Positions 24,095-35,709 of a stretch of DNA of 64,000 nucleotides are shown here, piece by piece. The notes beneath the pieces are model-generated. The model was not told the origin of the DNA, made no database searches, and saw nothing but the letters and a program-made list of their open reading frames with translations. The position numbers were made by a program, and so were the translations under genes. Source of the stretch: Panax quinquefolius (taxonomy: Eukaryota; Streptophyta; Magnoliopsida; Apiales; Araliaceae); NCBI GenBank assembly GCA_020205615.1, contig CM035165.1, forward strand, positions 33,639,544 to 33,703,543. The letters are read 5' to 3'. Positions within the stretch are counted from its first letter, which is position 1. Every line of letters starts with the position of its first letter.

Positions 24095-25833
24095 ATTTTT
24101 AGGTCTCATGTTCGATTCTTCTTTAGGTGAGTTTATTTTTTTCTATGTGAAGTTGTGTTTACTCCTTTATTGTGAGACTTATTTGGTTTTTGATTTAATT
24201 CTTTCTCTTCTAGTGAGGCATAATTGGGTTTTAGTATCGTAATAGTGATAATAACAAATAATAAGAGTCACTGCTAAGTTGAATACTAATTATACTTAAG
24301 GATATATCTGGAATAAAAATATTTTTTTAAAACTTATAATTTTACAAATGAAACCCTTTATTTTGGATCAATGTGTGCGGAAATTGTGCTAGTGTACAGA
24401 TTGTGTGGTGTGTGAGCATTGTGTGGCATGGATGTGTGAGCAGTGTGTGGTGTTTAATTGGTGCATATGTGTGGTGTGTGGATTGAAGGACTTAGAATTT
24501 TTAGTAAGATGGGTCTTAAAATAGAATACAATAAATTTAAAACGAACAAAATTTAAACTACAATATCGCCATCAAGACTTCCACACGCCTTATAAACTTG
24601 TAAACTTGTCCTACTAATTGATTGACTTGTAAATTTGTCCTACTACTTGATTGAAAAAATTATGAGAAGAGATGTTATGTAAATACCTAATTTCAAGCTT
24701 TGGTAGTTCATAGTTGGGGACTACATCTAATGATTTAAATTAGTACCTCTCCTACATTTAAAATAACAAAAATTAAAAATTAAAAATTGACGTTAATCAG
24801 TTAGTTTTAAGATTAAATATTTTGTAATTAGTAGTATTTCCCATATAGTTTATAATAATTATGATTATATTAGCTAAAATAAATAATTTTTCTAATTTTA
24901 AAATATAAAATTTCACAATTAACTTCAAAAAAATTGAAGTGTTAGTTTAAGGAAATTGATAAATCCACAATAGAAAATGATATTTTTGTATGAAATTGTT
25001 GTTATAAATTCTATAGCCCGCTATACATCTATAATAACACTTTTCATTTTAAAATATCAAAAAGTGTGAAAATATCAAGTTCCTTAGTTTAATTCCTTCT
25101 GGTTACCAACTTGCCATAGTCTATTAGTATATAAAGCCTAACTATGCAATAAGCTAGAACAATCAGTTGACTTTGTATCCCTCTACTTCGAGCCAAGCCT
25201 AGAACAATTATCCATCGACTACTAATTTGTACGTTTCTCCTCGGGCGTGAAAATTTGGTGGCAAAACACATTTCATTATCCATGGACGAAGTTCATTGAC
25301 AAACAAACCATGTTTGTCGTCGACCACTTTGCCAGGATATGGGCCAAAATAAGTGAAGGTTTTATAACATGTATGCTATAACTTGTTTACACAAACAAGA
25401 GAACCAAAAAAATATATTTCTTCAAGCGTGTTAGTCTTTAGTGCGAAAAAATCTCGAACGATTTAACGACAAAGCAGAATTCTATTGTTTGGAAAGCCCC
25501 TTTACTCCACTGAATCAACTTTCTCTGGCATAGCTGCAATCTCTGAACGTCTCCAATCTACAATCGTTGTGGGATGAGAACGGAGCTCAAATCCACGATC
25601 CCTAACAACTAGATTTTTACTTAGTATTTGAGAGCTTAATTGTTCTATATATATATATATAGAATTATCATCCAATGACCGGTTGTTGAGAAAGCACCCA
25701 TTTTGTCCAAGTACTACAACGCATGCAGGCCTTATCAAATTTATTTATTTATTTTATAAGCCGCTACAACCTCTTATGGCAATTTGTAAAAAAAATGAGT
25801 TCTTTCAACACAACCGATCTTGTGGATGGAATC

Positions 25834-25835
<2 letters not shown>

Positions 25836-25869
<34 letters not shown>
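25836..25869. repeat. (AT)n microsatellite
   Basis: Alternating AT for about 34 bases. Shorter runs lie at 25650-25662 and 26919-26942. Confidence 0.9.
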
Positions 25870-25872
<3 letters not shown>

Positions 25873-27234
25873 TAGCTCTCTCAAGTTCTATTAACTTTTT
25901 ACTTCCATGCACCTTCTCAATTCTCACCAAGTGCATATATGAAGGAGAGAGAAAGACATAAGAGGAACACAAAAAACACATGTAACGTGGACAAGGCATG
26001 AAACCAGGGAAAATGCATGATCCATGTAGCAAAACCTGATACATGCAAAAACATGTTTTGGTTGAGGATTAGTCCAACATGGTGTTTCATAATCCTACAT
26101 TAACCATTAACGACGACTGATATAAATGACAACTCTGTTGTCGAGAATGACTTCAATATAGATGAATTTTAGTGTAGTGTTTGCAAGTTAACATTTTGCC
26201 ATCACTCAACAAAAGCACATCTATATATGACTTGATACTTTCAAAGTTTGCCAGTTGCCTTGTTAGTTAACAAGTATTTTTGCAAAAACTCGTCGATTTC
26301 TGACCATCTCCACACCATTCCATTTACATCCACAAAGTGATAAAATTAAGAAGCCAACGAAACTAGAGGTGCAAAAATATTTACCCTATAAATAAGCAAA
26401 GTCCAACAGTGATGGAAAGGTCATGATCCAAAGAGTATAACAAGTAATTCCTAAAATAAGTAAAAGTCCAATAATAATCTAGAAGGGGTCGAATAGATTA
26501 TTATTGTTTAAAAAATTATCTTTAGACCTTTTTGAATTTTTAGTAGATTAACTTGAAGTGTCAGAAATTAATAATCAAAATAGTAAAAACTCAATCACAC
26601 AATGCAGAGAGATTTACAAATGATTTATGAGAAATATGCTTCTTAAATAAGTACTAAATTGTATTTGATGCTTTTAAATATGATTTAACTTTTTTCTTGT
26701 AAATAAAGTGTGTTTCTATGTAAAAAAGATTTAGAAAAATCTTTTTTTTTTAGAGAGTAAAATCTGATGAACACTCATTTCTAGATAACCATATATAACA
26801 CTCATATCCCTCTAATTTTTAAATAACATTAATACCCTGCAAGTTTTTAGGGTTGACTAAAAAAAGATAAATTACATATTTCCCCTCAGATGTATGTTAT
26901 CAAATTTTAATTCCTAAATAATATATATATATATATATATATTTAATTATCCTTTTAATACAATATATGTTAATTATAGTTTTATTTGTAATTAAGACTA
27001 TCTCATTCAAATTGTTGGTAACTTATAAAAAAACTAATTAAGTTTAATTAACACATATTTACGGATAAATGATAAAAATATTAAAAATTTTAAATTAAAT
27101 TATTAATGGAGTTGTTCTAATTAGAGTGATCGAGTATGTTGATAGTTTAGCTTTTTGTGTTTAACGACAAAAATTATTATTTGAATTTTAGTTTCATATT
27201 ATGATTTTTATATGTTAAATTTTCTCGAGTATTT

Positions 27235-27322
27235 GTCAAAATTTAGGATGTTTATGATTTTGATTACATTTTTAGTATGTCAAAATTTAGGATGTTTATG
27301 ATTTTGATTACATTTTTTAGTA
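27235..27322 (+). repeat. Perfect 44-bp tandem duplication
   Basis: GTCAAAATTTAGGATGTTTATG... (27235) repeats at 27279 with only one extra T near the end of the second copy. This suggests a recent duplication. Confidence 0.9.
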
Positions 27323-28309
27323 TGCAGTTGGTATTGTTTTTGTGCAATGTTAAATAAAAGAAAATATAATAATATTTATTACTACATCTATCTTGTAAAC
27401 AAATTTTTCTTTTAATATATACTCTTTTGAGTAACAACATTTATCATTTTCTTTGTAAATAATTATACTCAAGTGTGACTTATGTTTAGTTTAATATTTG
27501 AGAAAAATAATTGATATAATTTTAATATTTTTATATGAATAATAAGATTTGTTACGTAATAATAAGTATGTTTTACATAAATTTTAACATTTGGGAAAAA
27601 TAATTATAATTTTTTACATTAATTTATATTTTTATGGGTATTAAAATTTTACCTTTTAATTAACAAAAAAATATTTGAATGCATATTACGTAAATTTTAA
27701 TCTTTGAAAAATTTAATTAGTAAAAGTATGTGCCTTTATTTTTCTAATAAAATGAATATTTATTATTTTTTGACATTTATATTATTTATTGAATAAGTTC
27801 ATAATTTAATTAATTAGATCAAGTTAAGTAAAAATTATAATATACAAATTTATATTTAGTTGATATATTAAACATTATAACTTGAAGGGTAGTGAATATT
27901 ACATATAATAGACTACAGGGGTACTGACAGTTAGTTGAAAAACTAGAGGGGTGGTGAGTATTATTATGATTACCTACATGGGGTGTAAGTGTATTTTATT
28001 CTTTTTTATATAAATAAAGAATGTGTTTCTATGTTAAACAGATCTAGCTTTGAGTCCAAATATATATAAATTTAAATAATTTTTATATAATGCAACAAGT
28101 ATTTTATAAATGAATAATATTGTGAGCAAAATACTTGTGATGACAGTTATCAAGTATAACAGTTGAATCAATTAAATAATACTTGATATAACAAATAAAT
28201 TTGCTCTACTCAAATATATATAGTATATTATATTTGATCTACGTTAATGAAAATTTAGCCACTTAGAATTTCAAAAGATTGATTCAGATAATTTATATAA
28301 ATATTTTAC

Positions 28310-28552
28310 AATATTTATATAAATTATCTATATCAATAAAAAGACACTTTAAAATTTTAAAAACCATTCGGATAATATTTCATTTAAGAAATATCTTCAA
28401 ATATCGGTATCTAAGTACTGACTAAATTGTTCGGTTAACGATATTTATATAAATTATCTATATAAATAAAAGGTCACTTAGGATTTTAAAGACCGTTCGA
28501 AAGATTTCAAAGAAAAGCTTCCGAATTATTTCGGTTTGTAAGAACTGACTTT
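28310..28552 (+). repeat. Tandem duplication, about 110-bp units
   Basis: ATATTTATATAAATTATCTATAT(C/A)AATAAAA...AAGTACTGAC (28310-28422) recurs, diverged, at 28441-28552 ending AAGAACTGAC. The second unit is about 131 bp downstream of the first. Confidence 0.75.
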
Positions 28553-28570
28553 TTATATGATATTGATAGA

Positions 28571-28572
<2 letters not shown>

Positions 28573-28603
<31 letters not shown>
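28573..28603. repeat. (AT)n microsatellite
   Basis: An alternating AT run of about 31 bases. Confidence 0.9.
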
Positions 28604-28606
<3 letters not shown>

Positions 28607-28928
28607 GTGCATAACAGTTTATGTTTTTATATCTATAATTATAACAAGTATGAGATAATGTAAATACAATAATTCAATAACTTATCTCGAGTACTTTGAT
28701 CGATTTTTATTTTCTTCAAAAGATTATAACTATGAGTAGAAGGTAGAGAGAAAACTTCTTTAGAGAGAGATTATGTAGGCAGTGAGATAAAGCTTTTATT
28801 TGATTTGTAAATTTGTAAGGTAAAATAAAATGAAAAACTTCCTATTTATAAGAGATTTTTGAGCCAAGGGTAAACAAGTATTTTTGAAAATTCATTTTCA
28901 TTTTAATGGCTTAAATTGTTTTGATAAG

Positions 28929-29115
28929 GAGAGCAGATCCTATGTCCCTATTTTTTCTGTCCCCCCTTGTGTCCCCTCCATTTAAATTTTGACACTTACT
29001 CTCTTATTTAATTTTAAAGTTAATGTTAATTGGTGTTAAGTAAAAGGGTAGGTGTCAAAATTTAAGTGGGAGAAATACAAGGGGACAGAAAAAATGGGAA
29101 CAGAGGATCTGCTCT
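28929..29115. mobile_element. Mutator-type MITE, 187 bp, 10-bp target duplication
   Basis: The ends are GAGAGCAGATCC and GGATCTGCTCT. Inverted similarity extends about 65 bases inward (TTTTTTCTGTCCCC.../...GGGGACAGAAAAAA and ATTTAAATTTTGACAC/GTGTCAAAATTTAAGT). TTTTGATAAG flanks both sides (28919-28928 and 29116-29125). A 9-11 bp duplication points to the Mutator superfamily. A second copy is at 30471-30649. Confidence 0.88.
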
Positions 29116-30097
29116 TTTTGATAAGAAGAGAAAGGTCCGAATTTTAATTCTTAAAATTGAGGCACACGGATTCCCAAAGAAAACAATGTAACTTTTTCTT
29201 CAAAGCTTAGCCCATGCATAACAAAGGCTTTAGCCTTTATTTGTTCTTGGGCAATGCACACTATTGGACACAGCAAGCAGACGAATTGCCTTAGAATGCG
29301 AAAAGTGAATGCAGTCAAAATGGCCCGAGTTTTAGCGGGCTAAATTTATGAGGCCCGTGGCACATGGTTTGTGGGCTTAGACCATGAAACTTCTTCCTTT
29401 ATTTTTTTTTTTGTTGCAAAATCTTGATACACCAAAAATAGTAATAATAATAAATATTAAAAATAATAAAATAATTTATAATAAACAATAATTCTAATTA
29501 CTTACATTAACTACATATCTCAATCAATTAAAATTTTAATAGTATTATAAATTACTTTTAAACACGCTCCAACTTAAGGGGGAGTGTTAGTAGATATTCT
29601 AGAGGATTTTAGATATTTTTCTAAAGGCATGATTTGGGGATTAAATAAGTAGGGGGATTGCATAATTAAGGGATAATGATTGATTTACTTTCCAAATGTA
29701 TAATTAAGGGGGAGTGTTAGTAGATATTCTATATTATTGTGTTACAGATTTTGGACTTGCAATCTAAAAAATTAGTGGTTGATTCGGATTATATATTGCT
29801 AGTAATTCAAAGTATATAATCAAATTTGATTTTTTAAAATTATACTTTAAAATTAATATAATTTAATTAACTTTTAAAAATAATAAATACTGTAATTAAT
29901 ACTAATATATAGATAATTTTTAATTTTTATAATAATATTATCTAACTTAAACTAATAATTATTAGTTTTATACTTTGAAATTGAAGAACTATTTCAAAAG
30001 TTCATGCAATTGTAATTGTTTGTGAGCGTGAATAAAGATATATAGAGGATATATTGAGGGAATTAACATTTCTACCAATAAAATTAAAAGGGATATC
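29116..30097. other. Gene-free region with a Copia-like polypurine tract and LTR start, duplicated
   Basis: AAGGGGGAGTGTTAGTAGATATTCTA occurs at 29576 and again at 29706. A purine tract followed by TGTTAG is what the polypurine tract/3' LTR start of a Copia element looks like. No LTR body or coding region follows. The rest is AT-rich with nothing recognised. Confidence 0.45.
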
Positions 30098-30200
30098 AAT
30101 AGTTGTTGTAGTTCAGTTGGTTTGAACTCTTATTTATTTACTTACAAGTCTTGTGTTCAAACCTCACAACCCACAAGTAGCAACATTTTAAAAAAAATAA
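30098..30200 (+). mobile_element. tRNA-derived SINE-like sequence
   Basis: TAGTTCAGTTGG (30109-30120) fits the pol III A-box consensus. GTTCAAACCTC (30155-30165) fits the B-box, 35 bases after the A-box end. An A-rich 3' tail (TTTTAAAAAAAATAA) follows. A cloverleaf cannot be completed because the anticodon region is AT-rich, so a SINE head is preferred to a tRNA gene. No target duplication was confirmed. Confidence 0.5.
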
Positions 30201-30470
30201 GTCACGGGCCACGGGCCGGGCCAAAAATTGATCGGGCCAAAATGACCCGCATTTGCCTGGGCTAAAACACTGCGACCCATTACCCGCAAGTGGCGGTAGG
30301 GTTTACCCGACCCATGAACTTGGGCCATATTGCTAGGAGTCTCTTGACACTACATAGTTAAACTCTCAAACCCATGCTGCTAGCATAAGGCTTAGTAAAG
30401 CCTTTAGTTTCCTTTTCCCTCACATGGGAACACACATTCACATTATATATATATATATATATATGAACAT

Positions 30471-30649
30471 GAGAGCAGATTCTCTGTCCTTATTTTCTCT
30501 ATTCCACTTGTGTCCCTCACTTAAATGTTTGATACCAAGCCTTTTACTTAACACTAATTAACTCTAAAATTAAATAAGAGGCCAGGTGTCAAAATCTAAG
30601 TGGGAGACACAAGGAGGACATGAAAAATGGAGACAGAGGATCTGCTCTC
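30471..30649. mobile_element. Mutator-type MITE, second copy, about 179 bp
   Basis: It has the same termini and internal inverted sequence as 28929-29115 (GAGAGCAGATTCTCTGTCC ... GACAGAGGATCTGCTCTC). The flanks are TATGAACAT (30462-30470) and TATGCACAC (30650-30658), a 9-bp duplication with two mismatches. It is more diverged than the first copy. Confidence 0.8.
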
Positions 30650-31190
30650 TATGCACACACATAGGGGTGAGCAATTCGGTTATAACCGAACCGAATAGCT
30701 TATTTAGTTATAACTGAAAACTGAAAAGAACACATTTCTGATATCCCAACTGTTAACTGAATTGGTAGATAATTGATTTACCGAATATTGAATAAACCGA
30801 ACTTACTATTCGAATATTCGGTTAATAATCGAAATGAAGCTCAACAATTAACTGAAAAAGATACATAGAAATACCCAGATGGCCAGATCTATAAAATTAA
30901 AGAGCTACACTGAATTATTTGAACAGAATTTAGAATTATTTTTCAAAATAATCTAATCTTTCCACAAGTAAACTCCAATTAAGCCTCAAAAACAATCTAC
31001 AAACAATTTAAAACTAATTATGATTAATGTTTCTTAAATACAAATTAAGATACCCATAAAGGTTATGAACAAAACAAATGAATAATAAAAAATTTCATAT
31101 CTATATCTATACTTACTAAGTAAATTCCAGATTTAGGACTCGCGATTTGGGGTAGGTTTTGATTAGAAATAGTGCCTATATATGTGTATG

Positions 31191-31194
<4 letters not shown>

Positions 31195-31239
<45 letters not shown>
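31195..31239. repeat. (TA)n microsatellite
   Basis: About 45 bases of alternating TA, directly left of the long inverted repeat at 31280. Confidence 0.92.
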
Positions 31240-31241
<2 letters not shown>

Positions 31242-31279
31242 TCCGGATCAGGTAAGGACTCTATTACGATACTAAAATG

Positions 31280-31540
31280 CGGACTTTTTTTTTTTTGCTT
31301 TTTTTTATAACAACTAAAAAAAAGTTTAATATTTTATGGAACTTGAATTTTTTCATAATACAGTGTTTTGGGTGTGATTTGGATACATATAACAAAATAG
31401 GTATATACGATGCATGCGGTATATATATATTTTGTATATATCAAATCACGCCCAAAACATTTATGGAAAAATTTCAGTTCCATAAAATATTAAACTCTTT
31501 TTTTAGTTGTTTTAAAAAAAAGCCCAAAAAAAAAGTTTGT
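31280..31540. repeat. Long inverted repeat (foldback), arms about 120 bases
   Basis: The left arm contains AACTAAAAAAAAGTTTAATATTTTATGGAAC and GTTTTGGGTGTGATTTGGAT. The right arm carries their inverse (AAATCACGCCCAAAAC, GTTCCATAAAATATTAAACT, TTTTTAGTTG). The turn is at about 31405-31412 (GATGCATGC). The arms differ by scattered substitutions and short indels. It is a foldback MITE or hairpin precursor candidate; no transcript evidence is visible. Confidence 0.8.
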
Positions 31541-32062
31541 GTGTGTGTGTGCAATTTTTGTGTATTCTTAGAGAGATGGGGAAACTATGTATGATAGCCC
31601 TACTGTCCTAGTTCTTTGATGATGCGGGTAGTTCATGGAATTGACAAAAGCCCAGAAGCTGTTGAAAAATGGATTCAAAAACTGAGCCACGGCTTTTGGA
31701 TTAGGGCACTAGGGCTGAGACTTAAGCGTAAGAGATGAGAGATTAGAGAAACTGAAAGTGTGTGAGATATGAGAGATAAGAGAGATACGAAAACTGAGAG
31801 ATATATATAAGAGATTAGTCATCAGATAGTGAGAGATGAGAGAGGAAATATTTGGGAATTTGGGTTATTTTATTTCTTATTCAGTTATTCGGTTAACCGA
31901 ATAACACAAAATTCAAACTCAATCCCGTACCCGAAAATCGAATAAAAATTCGAATATAACTGAATTTCAAAAAATACTAAAATTATCAAGAAATCTTGGT
32001 TAAAAAATTTCGGTTCGATTTGATTATTCGGTTATATCCGTTTTTTGCTTAGTCCTACACGC

Positions 32063-32478
32063 GTGTTAACGCCAGGATCTTTCTCCACGTCCCAATCACC
32101 AAGACGCGTCTGATATCCTACACAGTTCAACAAGTCAACACCAAAAGCTTGGCGGCCGGCCGTCGGGGATAACTCGGCGTGAGAGTCGATGTCGGCGATC
32201 ACAAGGTTAACAATGGAGGAAAATAATATCTAATGCCTCGGAGAATAATCATATGATTGTGTGTGTAATGTTTTGTTACTTACCTCCTTTGTGATCCTAG
32301 CCCCATCGTACTCCAATCCGGTTCTCGTACCACCCATCACCTCCTCGACACCTTTTCCCCACTCCCTACATTTCGGTAGAAAGTATGTAGCTTACTTCCT
32401 CTCTTTTCTACCACTCTTTGCCACCGCCATCATCCGAGTCCCATCCTCATTAATGTCAATGCGAAAGGTGGCGATATA
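32063..32478 (-). pseudogene. Degenerate two-exon host-like gene fragment, family not recognised
   Basis: On the minus strand, 32478 down to 32284 reads YIATFRIDINEDGTRMMAVA, a short stretch, an in-frame TAA at about 32402, then ATYFLPKCREWGKGVEEVMG and GLEYDGARITKE. It ends at a strong donor (GTAAGT, 32283-32278). A second open stretch (about 32229-32063) reads in part ADIDSHAEL, FGVDLLNCVGYQTRLGDWDV and EKDPGVN. The apparent intron (about 54 bases) is short for a plant. The composition is less AT-rich than the surroundings and the residue pattern looks protein-like, so it may be a gene relic or captured fragment. I do not recognise the family and assign no function. Confidence 0.4.
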
Positions 32479-32489
32479 AGTAGTCAACT

Positions 32490-34860
32490 ATTATTTGGCA
32501 TAATGATTACTGGTTCGAAGTTGGGTTAAGTGGTAATTTGTATAATGGGCGATTCAACGACTAAGCCCAAATAACGAAATGACCCCAACGACCGGATCCA
32601 ACCGAAAGGACCCAACGAAATAATCAAGTAATTGGGCCCAAATCATTCGGACCAATCAGGACAAGAGTAACATAATTCAAGGGAGGAGCCCATTAAGTCT
32701 GGCCCAATAAGGAAAAGGATTATGACCCAACAACGCGCATGCTCATATATTACATATATATACATAACCTAACATATATATATATATATATATGTATATA
32801 TTTAGAATTTTTCTTTAGAAACTCATTTTGAATATATATATATATGATTTTTTCTTTTGTGCGAAAAGATATAGAAAATCATTTTGAAAATAAATAGGAA
32901 TCTCCTTGCCTTAGGAAATGTTATTATATGGATCAATTTTATTAATACTTGATATTTAAATTATCAAGGTTAAAAAAAATTCAATTCAGGATAAAAAAAC
33001 ATTTTTGGTCAGAATAGATATGATATTTAAAATATTTTATATAAAATTTTATGGAGAAGATTCTACTTTATTTAATTAATCTTATTCTTAAACATTATCA
33101 TCAAAATAAACTTCAAAGTTTGGAGACCTATCAATAGGAAAGAAATTGACTTAATTATTTGTACACTTGACAATATAGGTCATAACCTGTTGGGTCAACT
33201 CAAATTAATTAAAACCATTTGAATTGATTAACTATTTTTTTATTACTTGAGTTGGATAAAATTTGAAACCATATTTTATAAAAAATTAAAAAAATAAGTG
33301 CAAATTGGTTAAACCATTTTCCAACCCATGCTAGTGTCACGGTTTACTCGACAAACCTAATAAGCACTCCTTCCCAATGAGTATATTTTGGCTGCTTCCT
33401 CAGTTTCTCCTCCTTGCAGCACTTGACGGAATTTCTGGCCATAGCATTGCTATACGCAGTATTAACAAATAAAAGGAATAATAGTTATATTAACTTATAT
33501 TTATTAAAGCAAAGAATCGTGTATAACAGTTAATGCAAAATGAATACATTACTATAAGTAGTATTTTAAAAATAAAAACAGAATTTCCCAGCTCCAAATG
33601 AATACCACATCAACATATTAAAAAATAAAATATGTACATCAAGGCGTCAAACAAAGACAAGAGCTGTACTATGGTTATTTGAAATATAAAGAAATTTAGT
33701 GTACAAAAAAATTAAAGAGGAACTTTACAAGTTTAAAAAGTTTAGAGAGGAGCATAAAAAATTGAGGGAGGGTGTATAAAAGATTAAGAGGAGAAAAATT
33801 ATTTTAAAATTTGAGAGAGATTATAAAAATTTTAGAGAGAAAAAAAGTATATAAAAAAATTGAGCGTACAAGAATTTTTATAAAAAAAACAAGTTTACAA
33901 AAATTTTAGACAGAAAATCTAAAAATTTTAGAGAGAATAAAGATTTTGAGAGAGGAAGAATGTATAAAATATTAAAGATAAAAGGTGAAGGAAAATAAAA
34001 TTAAATATCATAAATAATTTATTTAATTGGAACATAATAATGGTAAGCTTGAAATTTGAAATATGGGTTAGCCTATATTTGACCCATAAATATATTATTC
34101 CAACCCACACAACCCGTATTAAAAATAAATAATATGATTTTAGTTCTTAAATAAAATTATAACCAAAATTTATAAATCAAAATCAACACATAACCATACT
34201 TTGTCAGATCACCTAATTATAAAAATCGAACTCTATGGTGCAATGTACAATTTGAGTAATCTTTAAGGTTTGAAGCTAAGGTAGTAATTAAGCCAATTAA
34301 CCTTAGTATTGATCATGCTATTTCTCCAAAATTACCAAAGATTTAATGAAGAACTTGTCATTGTTTATTGTTAATAAGAATATAGAAACGTGGAACAAGC
34401 CTACTACCTACGTTAATAAGATCTCCACAAAGACAAATATTGTACTAGGAAAGAAAATTTGTTCCTATTGAAAACTAAACACTACATTTTCTTATACAAA
34501 AAACAATGAATTAGCTAGGGGGGAATCTAAAACATTGAATGGACAAATTTCTCTGTTGTTTTGTGCTAAGCAAATGAATACAAATGTTTCATATATACTA
34601 GCACATAATATAATCATCATTTCCAATTTCATAACATCTACCTTCTACACTTCTCAAATCATCTCCCCCTTTTTAGTGTACACGCCATTGAAATTACATC
34701 ACTCATCTTCTTTATCATCACTTAATTTTCAACCCTCTCGAAGAACAATTTTATTGTATCTGATCCATCAATTTAATTAAAGGGAGATGAACCAATAATA
34801 TATTGGCCTCAAAATTCATAATCCAAGAAACAAAAACATGATTTACCATATATATATTCA
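32490..34860. other. AT-rich gene-free region
   Basis: No gene recognised. It contains an (AT)n run (about 32774-32800) and a purine-rich degenerate repeat (about 33700-33960). The last few hundred bases should include the 3' UTR of the membrane-protein gene. Confidence 0.55.
33700..33960 (+). repeat. Degenerate purine-rich minisatellite
   Basis: The motif (A)nTTTTAGAGAG(A/G)... with TATAAAA spacers recurs at least eight times (for example near 33738, 33821, 33907 and 33927). Spacing is irregular at 25-45 bases. Confidence 0.65.
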
Positions 34861-35337
34861 TCAAGAGGAGACTGATACGTTTAACGGCATTTCAATTTCC
34901 GTCGAGGAGGCAACCGACCCCGACTCTCCTCCAATTCGTTCCGAATTTTGGCCACCATGCACAATCTTCTCCCCAAAATGCACCTGTGGATCTTCATTGC
35001 CATCCCTCGATTGTTCTTCGGGCTTATTGCTTGATGCTGTCCGATTCATCGCGGTGTTGGTGCTGGCGGCACGTGGCGTTCTCTTGGATATCTGACGGTT
35101 ATCGATATTGGGGCTAACTCGACGGTAACATGATTTAATGCACGTGTAAATGTAGGTCATAAACCAAAAGATCCATGGGGAGCCTATCAAAACCAATGCA
35201 GCCATGGGATACCAAGGCGCGGAGGAATCCGGTGAGAAAACGTATAGGATAAGGATTACACCACCGGCTAATACAAATAGGCAGAAAACGGCAAAGATAA
35301 TAGGAACCCTAAGATCTCCTTGTCTTTGCTCCTCCAT
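34861..35337 (-). CDS. Small two-helix membrane protein, function unknown
   Basis: An intact frame of 158 residues. Two hydrophobic segments at about residues 11-34 (VPIIFAVFCLFVLAGGVILI...) and 43-67 (YPMAALVLIGSPWIFWFMTY...) are predicted membrane helices joined by a short loop. A hydrophilic, Ser/Asn/Glu-rich C-terminal tail of about 90 residues follows (CYRRVSPNIDN, SNKPEEQSRDG). There is no clear cleavable signal peptide. The frame is longer and less biased than nearby random frames, and an A/G-rich leader precedes the ATG. Plants have many small uncharacterised membrane proteins with this layout; I cannot assign a family. The only neighbour of note is a pogo-type transposon about 370 bp upstream. 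Confidence 0.65.
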   Translation of the reverse strand: MEEQRQGDLRVPIIFAVFCLFVLAGGVILILYVFSPDSSAPWYPMAALVLIGSPWIFWFMTYIYTCIKSCYRRVSPNIDNRQISKRTPRAASTNTAMNRTASSNKPEEQSRDGNEDPQVHFGEKIVHGGQNSERIGGESGSVASSTEIEMPLNVSVSS

Positions 35338-35709
35338 TCTAATCTTCTTGTCCCAAAATGCCTTTCTTTTTTTCTTTTTTCTCTTTCTAGATATCTATAT
35401 CTTTTTCTTGGCAATTAGGGTAGCTGAAAATCAAGAGTCTCTCTCTTAATTTCTTTAATTAATTGCAATTAGGGTTGAGTTGCAGGAAGCCAAGAATATG
35501 GTGGACGGATTCAAAACAAAGAAAGGTATGTAAGAAGAGCGTTCAAAGCGGGAGGTAGTTCGTAGTAATTAATATTGGGAATTCCACTAGGCCGGGGTCT
35601 TCTAATATTCCATTTTCTCATGCACATATGACATATATCATATATGGGTCATAGCTAAAATTATCATATATAAATCTCAAATATATATATTAAACAAATC
35701 AAGTGTATA

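Larger units (their letters stand above)
24095..28928. other. AT-rich gene-free region
   Basis: No coding frame or RNA gene was recognised. It contains a GTGTG-rich stretch (about 24368-24482), several (AT)n runs, a 44-bp tandem duplication (27235-27322) and a duplication of about 110 bp (28310-28552). 26500-28900 is very AT-rich. Confidence 0.6.
30662..32057. mobile_element. Probable non-autonomous hAT-like element (TAGGGGTGAGCA terminus)
   Basis: The left end is TAGGGGTGAGCAATTCGGTTATAACCGAA. The right end in reverse complement is TAGGACTAAGCAAAAAACGGATATAACCGAA. The CGGTTATAACCG-rich ends flank about 1.3 kb without coding capacity. The flanking 8-mers (CACACACA and CACGCGTG) do not match convincingly, so the superfamily is uncertain. 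A diverged right end of the same family is at 55912-56084, and a relative of the left end is at 45853. A long hairpin and an (AT)n run are embedded. Confidence 0.5.

Noticed and set aside
30098..30200. Standalone functional tRNA gene
   Set aside because: A- and B-boxes are present, but the anticodon arm and acceptor pairing cannot be formed convincingly. A SINE head fits better.
30662..32057. Firm hAT assignment by 8-bp target duplication
   Set aside because: The flanking 8-mers CACACACA and CACGCGTG match at only about half the positions, so the superfamily is left tentative.
34535..34780. Plus-strand frame of 81 residues beginning MNGQISLLF
   Set aside because: AT-rich, no domain or conserved pattern, and it overlaps the probable 3' flank of the minus-strand membrane-protein gene.
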